64,000 nt of DNA from Punica granatum (taxonomy: Eukaryota; Streptophyta; Magnoliopsida; Myrtales; Lythraceae). Below the pieces are notes generated by a model. That model ran no database searches and was not told where the DNA came from. It worked only from the letters and a program-made list of their open reading frames with translations. The DNA lies in assembly GCF_007655135.1 (NCBI RefSeq), contig NC_045127.1, forward strand, positions 11,665,001 through 11,729,000, in the 5' to 3' direction. Positions 23,661 to 34,867 of the stretch are shown here, one piece after another. The translations under genes and the position numbers were made by a program. How positions within the stretch are numbered: position 1 is the stretch's first letter; the number at the start of each line of letters is the position of its first letter.

Positions 23661-24053
23661 TGATTCTCCTTGATTACCGATTTCCAATCGGATCATTAAT
23701 CTGGAGAATTTGGTGGCTCTTTAGTTCATATCTTCCTTATTTTGTTTCGGATTTATGTCAATAAGATGTTCGATTTTCTGGTCGTTGGTGTTGCTCTTGC
23801 AAATATAATAATATGTTCATTGAAAACTAGTATACATGTGCCCAATAAATTATATCAGTTGTATCCTCTTATTGAAAATTGGCTCCTGTGATCACCGAGG
23901 AAAAAAAAAAAAAGAGGAATTTTACTTCCTGAGCAAGCTTCGAACAAACTCCTTTCCTTGTTGGTATTTCTTATCGATTATATAGGCTTCACAGATTGTT
24001 ATTGCAAAATTTCCCATGCTATAAGCTATTAAGGTTGCTAACATCGTTCGAAA

Positions 24054-24250
24054 TATGTTTGTTTGGTTTTGGAGTTCAACTCCATTTACTCTATTACACT
24101 TAACTCCACTTATCTTCAATTCAACAACACAATTATTATTTTTCCCTTTTTCTTCAATTTTTTTTTATCTCAACTACCATTCAATTCAATTTTTTATACT
24201 AAATTCTCTCAACTATTCATTACGTTTTTTCACAATTTAATAATATAATC
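24054..24250. mobile_element. Partial MITE (CTCAACTC family)
   Basis: It starts near TTTGTTTGGTTTTGGAGTTCAACTCC and continues with CACTTATCTTCAATTCAACAACACAATTATTA and ATTCATTAC blocks. These are shared with the MITE in the OPT intron. The right terminal inverted repeat is missing, so this is a fragment next to the carboxypeptidase pseudogene. Confidence 0.6.
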
Positions 24251-24381
24251 AACCCACCGGTGGACATAAAGGGGAAAATGAATCACGACAACTATCAGAG
24301 AATGAGCGAGCTATAAGAGATTCATTGAGCAACCTGCAAGCAATCCATCTCTGCGGAATTCCTGTGGTGTTTGCATGCATG

Positions 24382-24582
24382 CAGGGGCGAAGCTAGGATT
24401 TCCATTCAGGGGGGCAAATTCATCCTTTTAGGGCAAAATTTTAAAAATTTAAAGTTAAGGGAGGGAAAAATACTAATTTTACATAAAAAAATCATAATTT
24501 TGGGGTAAAATTGAAAAAAAATCAAAGTTCTGGGGGGCAATTGCCCCCCCCCCCCCCCGCCATAACATTGGCTCCACCCCTG
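24382..24582. mobile_element. 201-bp hAT-type MITE inside the SCPL exon
   Basis: Ends are CAGGGGCGAAGC and (complemented) CAGGGGTGGAGCC. A perfect 8-bp duplication CATGCATG flanks it (24374-24381 and 24583-24590). Removing the element restores the carboxypeptidase reading KAMHA-NTTGIP. The interior has a long C run (about 24543-24558) and AT-rich DNA, with no coding capacity. The 8-bp duplication and CAGGGG ends are characteristic of hAT elements. Confidence 0.9.
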
Positions 24583-25842
24583 CATGCATGGCTTTCTGCA
24601 CGTCGGGCCGGTAATAGTACTTCTCTGCATAGTTCTTCATCCAAGGGTGATAGCCCGAGACCTGTCTTCGGAGGAGGCCATTGCCGAACCTAAACAATGG
24701 TAAAGTTGCATTGGAAAGTTGCAGACATGAGGGCGTGTAAATGCTGTACCGATTGATGCTCCTGAACTCATGGTTCACAGCACAGTTCACAGTCATCGCA
24801 TTTCTGCGAGGATTTTTCCAACAAGAAGTTACAGTTCTTGAGGATGCATTTGTAGGTGGCATCCGAGATCATGGAGTGGCTCCCCTAATACAACACCGTA
24901 CCCATGTTGTCGCACTGCATTCCCCACCTTTGCAACACAGGGAGGGACCTGCTTAGAGAAAGTGATCACCTAACATTTTGAGTCGAACATGATACGATCT
25001 TTTTGGTTTTAAGGCAGACCGATAAGATTTCAATGAAAGGGAAAAAAACTTCTGAAGTGCAAACAAGTTTCCTTTTAGGAATAAATGGTGACCATATACG
25101 CGATTATTTAAAATGGTCGAATTAAGCTCACAATGAATCCCTTGAGGTTGAGGATGGGACAAGACTGTCCCTTATTGTAGTCATAGACTCTCTTTGCCAA
25201 CTGAGGAACATAATGGCCTGCAATTAATTGAAGACATCATGTTAAAAATTAAGAAATCTATGGGCCCGTTTTAGTTCCAGAGGATCCTTCACTTTTTCTA
25301 GAGAACTTTTCAAAAACTTGAAAATGCAAAAAAAAAAAAAAAGAATTATTCATAAAAAATTTTAGGAAAATTTGCTTCTCCACTCTTCAAGTCGCACATG
25401 AGTTAAAAAAACATTTTGTCTAATTATCCACTTTTTCTTTAACTAATGGTTTCCATTTTTTTTTGGATAAATGGTGAACTTCATTAATAACAAAATGAAT
25501 TTACATCAGAACCGCACCATTTTACCCCTGTACAGAACAAACTAATCGAACAGTCCCAAAATCTACCCCAAATCAGCTATGGCAATATCAAAGGTGAAAC
25601 AAACGCCCTACCAGGACAGCATGTACAATTTTGCAAGAGAAGCGAGGTAGAATGGACAACTTGGCCTGCACATCCGAGCAAATCTTTCGAATTATATCTA
25701 TTATTGGCGAGAATTGCTTGTTATAAATCCTGGCGTTTCTCTCCCGCCATATGCAATATATGTAATGAGTCCATAGAAGTTTGAGACAAGTAACGTCTAG
25801 CTTCTTTCCACGAAGAGAGGAAATCCAGCAAAGCTCCGAATT

Positions 25843-28800
25843 CTAGTTAACATTAGGTCTGTTCAAACCAACTCGGGCTAAAAGACTTTGCCAAATTCCT
25901 TGAGTAATCGGGCATTCAAAAAATAGATGATCTCGAGTTTCCAACTCAGCACTACAAAATTCGCATTCAACAACGACAAGCGGGATTCGCCTTTTGAGTA
26001 GCCGGTCTTTTGTATTATGAACACAGAGCCAGCTGATAAACGAAGAGCGGGGGAATTGCCCCTCAAACCATACCGCATTCCTCCATTCCATCTTGGAACT
26101 CTTAGGTCGTAAGCACTTCCAGGCACTAGCAATAGAGAATGTCTCAGATTTGTGAGGTGTCCATGTAACTCTATTCTAACTGGAGGGTTGGATTGTTGCA
26201 GCTAATTCACGAATAACAGCAGCTTGTGGGTCTAAGCTTCTGGGCCAATGCCAACTACCTTCATCTAGAATCATATTAACTGTTGCATGTTCCTTGAGCG
26301 ACGGGAAACACTGCAGTTCCTTAGTGCAGTAATTAATCAATGGTCCAATTGGTAGCCAAGTGTCGTACCAAAAGGACACACCCGTTCCTGGGCTGACTCT
26401 GTATCGGATGTAGGGAGATAACAGAGTCCTTAACTGCATGAGTTTCCTCCAGTTCCATGAACAATCTCCATGCAGTCTTAGAGACCAGATACTTCGACCT
26501 TTTATTAGATATTAAGCAGCCCAAGCCACCCAAAGAGACCATGAACGCACTAGAAGAGACCACAAGTTCTTTAACACACATACCTTATTCCATAAAGTTA
26601 AATCTTTGATGCCGAGACCTCCTTCAGTTTTTGGGAGGCAGATAGTTTCCTAACTGACATTGCCCCCACCAGTATGCTGCTCAAGGCCTTTCCAGAGGAA
26701 TGATCTGCACTTCTGCTGCTCCAGCATGATGACTTTCTTGGGAAGGATGAAATGGGAACACCAATAGCTTGCCATGCCGAAGAGAACAGATCTGATTAAT
26801 TGCACCCGACTTGCATAAGACAAGTATTTCGTAGACCAACTCCTTAGTCGCTTGACAATTCTCTCAGTAGGAGCCTCACAGCTCTTCGAAGAAAGCTTTC
26901 CGGAGACAAGAGGGAGCCCCAGGTATCGCACTGGGAGTGCACCTCTCTTAAAGCCGGAACAATTCACCAGTTCAGAGATACCTTCCTCCCTAAGGCCTCC
27001 TGTGAAAATCTCAGATTTCTGCGGATTCAGCTTAAGTCCAAACCAGTTATAGAAGGTATTCAACACATCCATAATAGCAATGAGGGATTCCTTAGACCCA
27101 TTCGTAAATAAGAACATATCATCAGCAAAGCAAAGCTGGGTCAGCTTTATAGACTTACATCGTGGATGGAAACGAACCCTTCCCTCTTCTGCAGCAGAGT
27201 CCAAGAGGTTTGAGAAGACCTCCATGGCAATGACAAATAAATCGGGTGATAAAGGATCTCCCTGTCTCAGTCCCCGTTTGCCTACAAAGTAACTAGCTAA
27301 GGTCACATTGATGGCCACTGAAAAATAGGGAGAGGTAATGCAGCCCTTGATCCACCTAAGAAAATCGAGAGGAAATCCCATGGCCTCCAAGCTGTTAAGT
27401 AGGAAGTACTAATTTAAAGAATTAAAAGCTTTCATCAGATCAATTTTGATAGCACAGCGAGGAGTAATTCCTTGTCTGTGATAGTTTCTCACTAGCTTGT
27501 GAGCAAGTAAGACATTATCTGATATTTTCCTTCCCTGCTCAAACGCTGTTTGATTCAAGCTTATAATATTAGGAAGCACCAGCTTCAATCTATTAGCGAT
27601 CACCTTTGTTATGCATTTCTAGATCACATTGCAGCATGATATTGGCCGAAAATCCTTCATGCGATTAGCTTTCTCCTTCTTTGGGATGAGGGCTATTATT
27701 GTAGAGTTCACTTCCCTGCGCAGCTCACCAATGGAGAAAAAGTGTTGTACACCTTCAACAAAATCTTTATGAACAACTTTCCAAGCATGTTTGAAAAAAT
27801 ACACCGTGAAACCATTTGGGCCAGGGGACTTGTCATTCCCCATCAAGAATAGGGCTGTTTTGATCTCTTCTTCGGTAATAGGAGATAGAAGTGATTGGTA
27901 ATGGGCGTGAGAGACCTTCCTTTTAAGAATATGAGAGAGTTGTGCAGCCGAGATCCCTACAACGCGATCATCCTTACGCCCTAGGAGTTCTTGGAAAAAG
28001 GTAACTGCTTCCGCTTTAATTTCCTGTATTCCTTCCAGCTTTGCATCGAAATTAGAGTAGAGGACTCGAATAGAGGATCTTGCGTTCCTTTCCTTTACCG
28101 CTCTATGGAAGAAAGCGGTGTTCTGGTCCCCTGCGTTCAGCCATGCCACCCTGGACTTTTGTTTAAGAAGCTTCTCCTCCTTGTCAATGACTTCTGAAAG
28201 GTCAACCCTTAGATCAAGCTCCTTCTTAAGAAGATCAGTAGCCATACAGTCACTTTCAAGAATAGACGTCTGAACCTGAGCAAGCTGAGTTTGTAAGTCA
28301 GCAACTTGCACATGCACATCCCCGAATTTAGATCTATTAAAGTCTCTCAGGTGTCTCTTGAGATTCCTCAATTTCTTGTACAACACAACCATCAGAGTGC
28401 CTTCCTGTGCCTTGGACCAGACACGTTCCACAAGTTCCATGTACTCTGGATGGTCGGTCCAGAAGTGAAAAAATTTAAATGGCTTGGGCCCAGGATTCTC
28501 CTTGGCACCGAACCTTAGCATGACAGGACTATGATTCGAAATACCTGGTGGGAGAAATTCCACTGATGAGGCAATATCCCGTTGAAACCACGTGTTCTTG
28601 ACCATAGCTCTATCAATTTTCCTAACTTGGAACCTCTCTTGTCTTTTGTTGCACCACATGAAGTAACAGCCGGTGAAGGGATGATCTTTGAGCTCTGATG
28701 ACGCGATGAAATCAGTGAAGTCTCGCATGCTTTGATCGATGGCCATCTCCCTTCCGACTACCTTGACTTCATCTATTTCTTTTACTGCATTGAAATCACC

Positions 28801-29208
28801 CATCAACATCCAATTGTGCCTCATGCCCCGAGCTAATCCCTGCAGATCGTGCCATAATACCCTTTGCTCCAACATATCATTTGAAGCATAAATAAAAGAA
28901 AATGCAGTCCAGCCTACACCTTGAGGAACATCTAACAACAGGTGGATATATTGGCTAGTTTTGCAAAGTATTTGCACTTTCAGATCCTCCCGAACCATAA
29001 TCCATATTCTACCATTGCAAGCGTGCTGATAATTTTCTACTAGGTACCAGCCTTTCCATTGGTCAACAATCTTTTTACAATTTTTTTCCTTAACCCGTGT
29101 CTCAATGATAGCAAAAACTCCTATGTCATGGTCTTTTGCAAACTTGTAGACCATTTTCTGTTTGAAAGGGTCATTTAGCCCTCTAACATTCCAGGAAGTT
29201 ACTATCAT
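25843..29208 (-). pseudogene. LINE ORF2: endonuclease, reverse transcriptase and zinc-binding C-terminus, with stops
   Basis: The N-terminal endonuclease starts MIVTSWNVRGLNDPFKQ and contains IIETRVKEKN, LMGDFNAV and ISNHSPV. The linker and RT follow (SPGPNGFTVYFFKHAW, DFRPISCCNVI). A stop at about 27619 interrupts CNVI-YKCI. A second interrupts FNSLN before YFLLNSLEAMGFP (about 27409). A third interrupts GNVS before ETICLPKTEGGLGIKD (about 26652). The RT core has RQGDPLSPDLF and FADD (usual YADD/FADD). The tail carries a zf-RVT-like region (CVHNTKDRLLKR, CEFCSAELETRDHLFFECPI). Two stops look like TGG to TAG changes. Not functional. Confidence 0.9.
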
Positions 29209-30477
29209 AAGAGTAATTTAGGGGGCTTACCTTCCTTGCCCACCCTCGATTTCCTCTTGCCTTGAACTCTCTTAACCAGTTTTGCCACTTCCATTGATGT
29301 GCTTCTTAGTTGCCTTGAATCTTTTACCCGAGATTCCATTACCTCCAGTTCATCATCAGAGTTGGTCTCATTACCTCGACCCCCCACTAGCTCGATACCA
29401 ATTGGCTTGTTATCGATTTGTGGGAAATCTCCTTGAGAAGAGACTTTATTTTTCCCCTTGTTCAAGTCATTCCTTGCCGCACCTGCATCCTTCTCTTCAA
29501 CAGGACAGCCAGTAGCAGTATTAGAAGTCAACTCTTCACTATTATTGATAGCATTATCAGTATTCTTCTTGGCAGCAAGCTGAACAGAAGTGACCAATTC
29601 AGCATTTCCGACAACCTTCACAGCATCAGACCGGGAAGAGGTGGCCATTCTAGGCCCCCCCAGTATGTTTGCTTTAAAAATAGTCGGGTCCTTTGCTGCA
29701 GTAGAGCCATCAGCTGGTGCCATGGATCCTTCAGTCACCTCAGGTGGTGCAGTTTCGGGTGTACTGCTGCAGTTATGCCCGAACACCTTGCATCGAGCGC
29801 ACTTCTCTGGCAACCAAGGAGTATCCACAAGGACTTCCAATTTGCATTCATTGCCTAAGTCCACATTCAGAACATTCTGGATTTCCTTTTCAACATCTAC
29901 CTCTACACAAACCTTTGCGTAGTCCAGTCTAGAGCAGAGAGCGGTAGCTCTATCCATGTAAAGTGGTTTGCCAATGGCACTCGCGAGATAGCTAATGCCT
30001 TTAGGATGGAAATACTGAAGTGGGATTCTCCGCAATTGCACCCAAACCGGCATTCTCTTCAAGCTTAATTCTTCTTCAGTGAAATTCGGGCTCCACCTTT
30101 GCAAGATCAGATATTTTCGTTCGACATGCCACGGGCCCGTTTCCAGAACCTAGGTCATGATATCCTCATTCAGAAACTTGAAAATAAACAAAGAACCCAT
30201 GGTGCTCACCACAACTTTCCCTCCGCAATTGCACCCAAACCGACATTCTCTTCAAGCTCAATTCTTCTTCAGTGAAATTCGGGCTCCACCTTTGCAAGAT
30301 CAGATATTTTAGTTCGACATGCCACGGGCCCATTTCCAGAGCCCAGGTCATGATATCCTCATTCGGAAACTTGAAAATAAACAAAGAACCCATGGTGCTC
30401 ACCACAACTTTCCCCTGTTTTCCCCATAGACCATTAACAACTGCAGCAACCTTTCCAAACTCAGGGGCTTTGCCCAA
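29205..30477 (-). pseudogene. LINE ORF1 (DUF4283 / zinc-knuckle RNA-binding protein), damaged
   Basis: Upstream part (30166-30477): MGKAPEFGKVAAVVNGLWG, SLFIFKFPNED and ALEMGPWHVELKYLILQRW. This is the DUF4283 domain common in plant LINE ORF1. Downstream part (29205-30104): QRWSPNFTEEELSLKRM, VWVQLRRIPLQY, and a knuckle-like CARCKVFGHNC followed by a Ser/Thr/Glu-rich basic tail. The two parts are out of phase because a segment of about 190 bp is tandemly duplicated here (about 30031-30226 and 30227-30411). The stop overlaps the ORF2 start as ATGA at 29208-29205. Expected role: RNA binding in the retrotransposition particle. Confidence 0.8.
30031..30411. repeat. About 190-bp tandem duplication within LINE ORF1
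   Basis: Both halves contain CATTCTCTTCAAGCT, CTTCAGTGAAATTCGGG, GACATGCCACGGGCCC and GAACCCATGGTGCTCACC, in the same order and orientation, with a few mismatches. It disrupts the ORF1 reading frame. Confidence 0.85.
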
Positions 30478-31195
30478 GAACAGCCCAACAAGAGTGTAGC
30501 ACCATTGCTCAACTCCAATCTACAACAGCTCTGTCGGTTTCACATTACAGTATTCAACACCTTCAAAGAATTCAAGACTCTGATTTACCTTGGGGAAGAC
30601 TTTCCTCCAGTTTAGAGGGCCTTTTGAAGCCAGTTTCTCATCAGCTACAGCTTGCGGGAGACTCTAGGCAACTTTTGCAATTGATTGCAGGGTCGATTCT
30701 GCCATTTCCGGTGAGGGTTTGGCCTCTGTGCAGACCTCGCGACGACAGAACCCTAACTGGGGCAACGGGAAGAAGTAGATCCAACGGTTGAGAAGAGAGG
30801 AAGGGATCACGTGCAAGGTTCCGGCCTCACGTGCACACTAGCCTGCTAGCAAGCATGGGAAAATACACTACATCCTCGCCTAAAATTAATGGTTTCCATT
30901 TTTTATCACCTGATTTATCATGACTTTCTTTTTTATTTGCTTTTCAATTTATAAATTGAATTCCGAATGGTCGAGCGCAAGCCAATCACAGCGGAACAGA
31001 TAATTGGGTTGATTTCAATATGTTGCTAGATTTTTCCAGTCATGTGCTTGCGTGTTTTACCAGGAGAAAGCTCTTCTACGATATCAGGGTAAAATGCTCT
31101 TCATTGAATGCGATGAGAGCACTTCCAAGTCACCATGTTGAGGGAATTCCATGTGGAGAACCACGTGTTTAGAAAGCAGAGGGAGTTGTAGGCAA

Positions 31196-31810
31196 AAATG
31201 TATCACCTATTCTTTTATATAAATATATAATAATTATTACATTATTATTTATCATCATATGATATTCCGATTAGTTGCAAATTCATGCATGTTTAGCTGT
31301 GTAAACTCTTGTTGAAAAAAAACTTATTGATTGAAATTTTTTTTAAAAAAAATATTTGACATATACAAAAAAAAGGCCTATAAATTAAATAATGTATTCA
31401 AGGAAAATAGGTTTCACATAGGATTCATGTAGAAAGGGCCAAAAACGCATTTTTTTTTCGGTAAATTAAAAGGGCATATTTATGGAGAGCATTGTTTCTT
31501 TCCCCTTTGGTTGATAATTACTGATGTGTTATTTATCAATATTTATCAATATTTCATTTTATCAATGTTTATTTCCCCTGTGGGCACACCCTACCCGCAA
31601 GAAGATGATCAAATAAATATTTTGTCTGATTCAAATACTATCCTCTGCCATTGCAATTTGCAATTTGCAACTTGCAATTTCCCTTTTCTTTTTCTCTTTT
31701 ATTAATTCGCAAGCAAGTGGGAATGGGATGGATTGGTGAGCCCCCCGGTCAATAAGACGGTTCTCAGTCAATCTTTTTGGTTCATCTCATCATCACCGAA
31801 ATCCAGTTTG
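31196..31810. other. Spacer upstream of the membrane-protein gene
   Basis: AT-rich, no gene. It contains the presumed promoter of the gene starting at 31933; short CAATTTGCAA repeats lie at about 31652-31680. Confidence 0.5.
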
Positions 31811-31818
31811 TATAAGAC
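31811..31818 (+). promoter_or_regulatory. Possible TATA box of the six-helix membrane protein gene
   Basis: TATAAGAC about 120 bases before the start codon at 31933. Positional inference only. Confidence 0.4.
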
Positions 31819-31932
31819 CTTTCTTGGCTCTCAACCCCCGTCCTACACGCCCTACATCTGCATTAACCTTTCCGAAAAGAAGAAGAGGAATCCAAGCGGT
31901 TTATCTGCTGTCTAGAGAGAGTTTCGATTCCA

Positions 31933-32910
31933 ATGGAGAGATCAAGGCTAGAGAGGCACAAGTTTCTCGGGGCGTGCGGGATGTTCAGGGAGTCCTTCCG
32001 GGTGATCACCGCGAGGAAGAAGCTCTTTGCCCAGATCACGCTTGCCTTGATCCTTCCCCTCTGCGCCCTCTTGCTTGCCCAGTCGACGGTCACCCAGCTC
32101 ATCCTCTTGAACACCCTCAAGACCGACGGCGGTAGCCGCCTCGACACTGACGGGAATATTCCAGAGTACATGGCCCTCTTGTACAACAAGTACGGCTGGG
32201 TGGTAGTCTTAGCCATTAAGGTTGTCTACTTCACTCTCGTCGTCATCTTCTCCCTCCTCGCAACATCTGCTGTAGTCTACATGGTCGCCTGCGTCTACAT
32301 CTCCAAAGATGCCACCTTCAAGAAGGTCATGACCGTCGTGCCAAAGGTTTGGCTAAGGCTCATAGTCACGTTCCTATGGATCTTCCTCGTTTTCGTCGTC
32401 TACACCTTAATTTTTGTAGGGCTCCTCTTCTTGTGCCTTCTATTCTCACGCGTAATCGAAATTGTCCTACTAGTCATCCTTGTTGTTGCGTACGTGGTGG
32501 GCATTGTGTACATAACAATTGTATCGGAGTTGGCATACGTTGTCTCTCTCCTTGAGGATGTGTATGGCAGGAAGGCATTGTCTAGGAGCAAGGCCCTGCT
32601 GAAAGGCAAGCTGTGGACCGTTGTTGGCCTCTTCGTGTTACTCAGTGTGTGCTCCGGGCTGGTCGAGTTCGGTTTCGAGGTCCTCGTTGTACTCGGGTTG
32701 GTACATATCATTGCACTCAAGGTCCTTGTCGGGGTCGTCATTTGGTTTTTGTTCGCATTCGTGACTCTAGTCGGTCTGGTCACGTTCATCGTAATATACT
32801 TTGTCTGCAAGTCCTACCTCCACGAGGACCTCGACATGGCCATCATCGCGGACCACCTCAATTTCTACGACGAGTCAAAGTATGCCCAGTTCGAGCAATC
32901 CCAAGTTTGA
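31933..32910 (+). CDS. Six-helix membrane protein of the plant 'polyadenylate-binding protein 1-B-binding protein' family
   Basis: Intronless, 325 aa, GC-rich with strong third-position C/G preference compared with the flanks. It starts MERSRLERHKFLGACG, then a basic FRVITARKK, then hydrophobic segments at about residues 31-50, 88-121, 140-171, 175-205, 228-258 and 261-292. A soluble loop with SLLEDVYGRKALSRSKALLKGK follows helix 4, and the tail reads HEDLDMAIIADHLN. The pattern matches a plant-specific family annotated as polyadenylate-binding protein 1-B-binding protein (for example At1g31130 and At4g19950), whose molecular role is not established. Probably in the endoplasmic reticulum or another endomembrane. 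The frame is intact and the gene is likely functional. Confidence 0.82.
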   Translation: MERSRLERHKFLGACGMFRESFRVITARKKLFAQITLALILPLCALLLAQSTVTQLILLNTLKTDGGSRLDTDGNIPEYMALLYNKYGWVVVLAIKVVYFTLVVIFSLLATSAVVYMVACVYISKDATFKKVMTVVPKVWLRLIVTFLWIFLVFVVYTLIFVGLLFLCLLFSRVIEIVLLVILVVAYVVGIVYITIVSELAYVVSLLEDVYGRKALSRSKALLKGKLWTVVGLFVLLSVCSGLVEFGFEVLVVLGLVHIIALKVLVGVVIWFLFAFVTLVGLVTFIVIYFVCKSYLHEDLDMAIIADHLNFYDESKYAQFEQSQV

Positions 32911-33865
32911 CTCCCTGATTCCTCCCTGTATAGGTAGTCCTTTTTTCGACGCGTCATAGCACGTGATTTATACCTTATCTTCGATTTTTTTTTCCTTCTT
33001 TTGGATGAGTGATAAATTTCGTTAGCGTAAAAAAGAAGAAGTCAAACCGTGTGTTCAATTTTTCGGTGTGTTCGACTTAATTATGAGATATTTCGGACAT
33101 TTGTACTCGTCCTTTTTCAGTGTATTTAAATGTCAGCCACTATCTGTAAGTGTTTTTTGTAATTTTCTGCATTGTGGACTCTCTTTCATCATTGTAATTC
33201 ATTATCGGTTGCAATTGAATATGACTTTTGACTCACCAACAAATAGTTTATTAAGAAGTTTGACGAGAGTACCCATAGTCTTATTTAAAAAAAGATCAAT
33301 AGAAAATGTCTTTTTCCTTCAAAAGAAAGCAATCTTCCAACCTGTGAGTAAGAGACAACCAACAAATACCCCTCCTTTTATATTTAATTGCAAATCTGAC
33401 CCCTTACGGATGGTCGTCGGACACTCCGTTTTTGGAGGTTGGAGCACCGCTGACTGCTCAAAGATTAATTTAGAGAAAATTGTCATTTTGGTCCTCGGAA
33501 GATTACTTGGCCAACAATTTTCTCTGCCGTCATGAAAATCTGAGGTAGAGGCTTACTTGACGAACCCTAGTTGTAAAAATCAATTTTCTAATAAACCTCC
33601 TTTTGTATTTAATTACAAATCTGCCCTTTAGAGACAATCAACAAATATTCCTCCTTTTTTATTTAATTACGAATCTGACCCCCTTAGAGAGTCGGAAGCT
33701 TTCGAATTCGAATTCGGAAGTTGCAGCACCGCTCAAAGTTTAATTTAACCTCCCTCCCCTATCCTTTCTTTTCCTTCATTTCTCTCCTATCAAGAGACAT
33801 TATAAAAGATTGATGCCCACACGGAAAGAGACAGAGAAGATAATATTGACAGACAGAATTGTTCC

Positions 33866-33903
<38 letters not shown>

Positions 33904-34535
33904 TTATGGTTGAACTTCTCTATACATATTTGATCATACAATAATACACAGAGCTAGAGCCTACCAGCTCGGTCTAATTAAATGCCAAATCTTCCTATTA
34001 GACCTACAAGTATATATGCCTTCTCTTTCGAAGAAAGATGAGAAAAAATAAAATCTAAATTACCGAAACATTTATTACAGCTTCTACATATTGAAATGCA
34101 TATATCCGGGAAAACAAAAATGCTCTTGTTCCCAAGATTCAAAGTCAAGATGTACAAGGCCAAGGTTTGAGGCCCTTCCTAGTCCATGTGTTAAGGCAGG
34201 GCGTATCCGCTTCGATATATTGGGCTCATTGTTGGAACATTGGTATTAGTACAAGTGAGGCTCTCCTATACAGATGAAGGATTGGTTTTAGGGATATCTT
34301 TTATTAAACCTGAAAATTTGAAGACCGCCGTCGAGCAAGGAAGAAATTAATTTGATGAAATATTATTTTATATATTTTCGAGATTTCTTATAATCTCATT
34401 ATTTATTTTCTCCAGAATAACTGAATACTTTACAGAGTGAAGCAGAGGACATGGACATCAAATACTAGGAACATGCCTAAGTAGCCTTTGCTTGGATTAA
34501 TATCCAAAAACAAGACATCTCGATTGCCACCAAGG
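32911..34535. other. Intergenic region with short duplicated blocks
   Basis: No gene. A block reading CCTCCTTTT-TATTTAATT-CAAATCTGACCCCTTA is repeated two or three times between 33368 and 33700, suggesting a decayed tandem or inserted repeat. A (CA)n microsatellite follows. Confidence 0.5.
33869..33898. repeat. CA microsatellite
   Basis: About 15 CA dinucleotide units followed by TATA. Confidence 0.92.
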
Positions 34536-34547
34536 TTACATAATTTC

Positions 34548-34734
34548 ACCAATATGAATTGGTTCAAGTGGTTCAGTGCTTATTCCATTTAAACAAAGTC
34601 TCGGGTTCGAGTTATCGTGAATGCAGAAAATCCACGCTATGAGAGCTTCACCCTTTAGTGGGCTGACTTGGATCGACTAGATTAGTCGGGGTCGAATTGG
34701 GCTTTCGAATACTAGGGTTCACACCGAAAAATAA
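34548..34734 (+). mobile_element. tRNA-type SINE with 12-bp TSD
   Basis: Flanked by TTACATAATTTC at 34536-34547 and 34735-34746. It contains GGTTCAAGTGGTTCAGTGC (A-box region), GTCTCGGGTTCGAGTTATC (B box), a TTAGTGGGCTGACTTGG block and the A-rich end CACACCGAAAAATAA. The flanks are homologous to PR-10 spacer DNA at 46660-47030 and 53050-53500, where the insert is absent. Confidence 0.85.
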
Positions 34735-34867
34735 TTACATAATTTCCAAATTATTGCATCAAACAACCTATAGTAAATAGTTTTTCGATACTCGTAGTGG
34801 AATATCCGTGTCCCTTTATGAGCTATTAGGATTTCTATTTGATTGTACTAGATCAATGAGCCTCTTT

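Larger units (their letters stand above)
21795..23870. repeat. Right arm of the large palindrome carrying PR-10 copy E
   Basis: Reverse complement of 18890-20845 with indels. It contains a SINE insertion (22044-22209) that the left arm lacks, while the left arm contains the 20142-20264 insert and the 39-bp duplication that this arm lacks. Confidence 0.85.
25462..30886 (-). mobile_element. L1-type LINE, about 5.4 kb, with 18-bp TSD
   Basis: Flanked by TAATGGTTTCCATTTTTT at 25444-25461 and 30887-30904. The A tail is seen as the T run at its left border. It encodes an ORF1-like protein and an endonuclease/reverse transcriptase ORF2, both damaged. It sits in the intron between the GESYAG-type exon and the HYVPQL exon of the SCPL remnant, in the same orientation as that gene. 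It appears full-length because upstream ORF1 and a 5' untranslated region are present. Confidence 0.92.
24265..31195 (-). pseudogene. Serine carboxypeptidase-like (SCPL) gene remnant, split by a LINE and a MITE
   Basis: SCPL proteins are secreted or vacuolar serine hydrolases or acyltransferases. Remnant exons on the - strand, in order: about 31195-31061 (AYNSLCFLNTWFS, then a frameshift to FPQHGD, then AFYPDIVEELSPG); 25217-25132 (HYVPQLAKRVYDYNKGQS, ending LNLKGFI); and 24927 to about 24290. The last exon has GNA, DNMGTVLY, a TAG at 24885-24887 for an expected Trp, SHSMISDATYKCILKNCNF, YSIYTPSC, YAEKYYYRPDVQKAMHA, and HANTTGIP after the MITE. The nucleophile motif GESYAGHY is eroded to EELSPGHY, so Ser is lost. 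Splice phases at both visible introns still fit. Multiple frameshifts and a stop make it clearly dead. The N-terminal exons and the His active site end are not found. Confidence 0.85.

Noticed and set aside
33868..33898. Possible CRISPR-like or satellite array at the CA run
   Set aside because: Simple dinucleotide microsatellite only; CRISPR arrays are not expected in a plant nuclear genome and no spaced repeats are seen.
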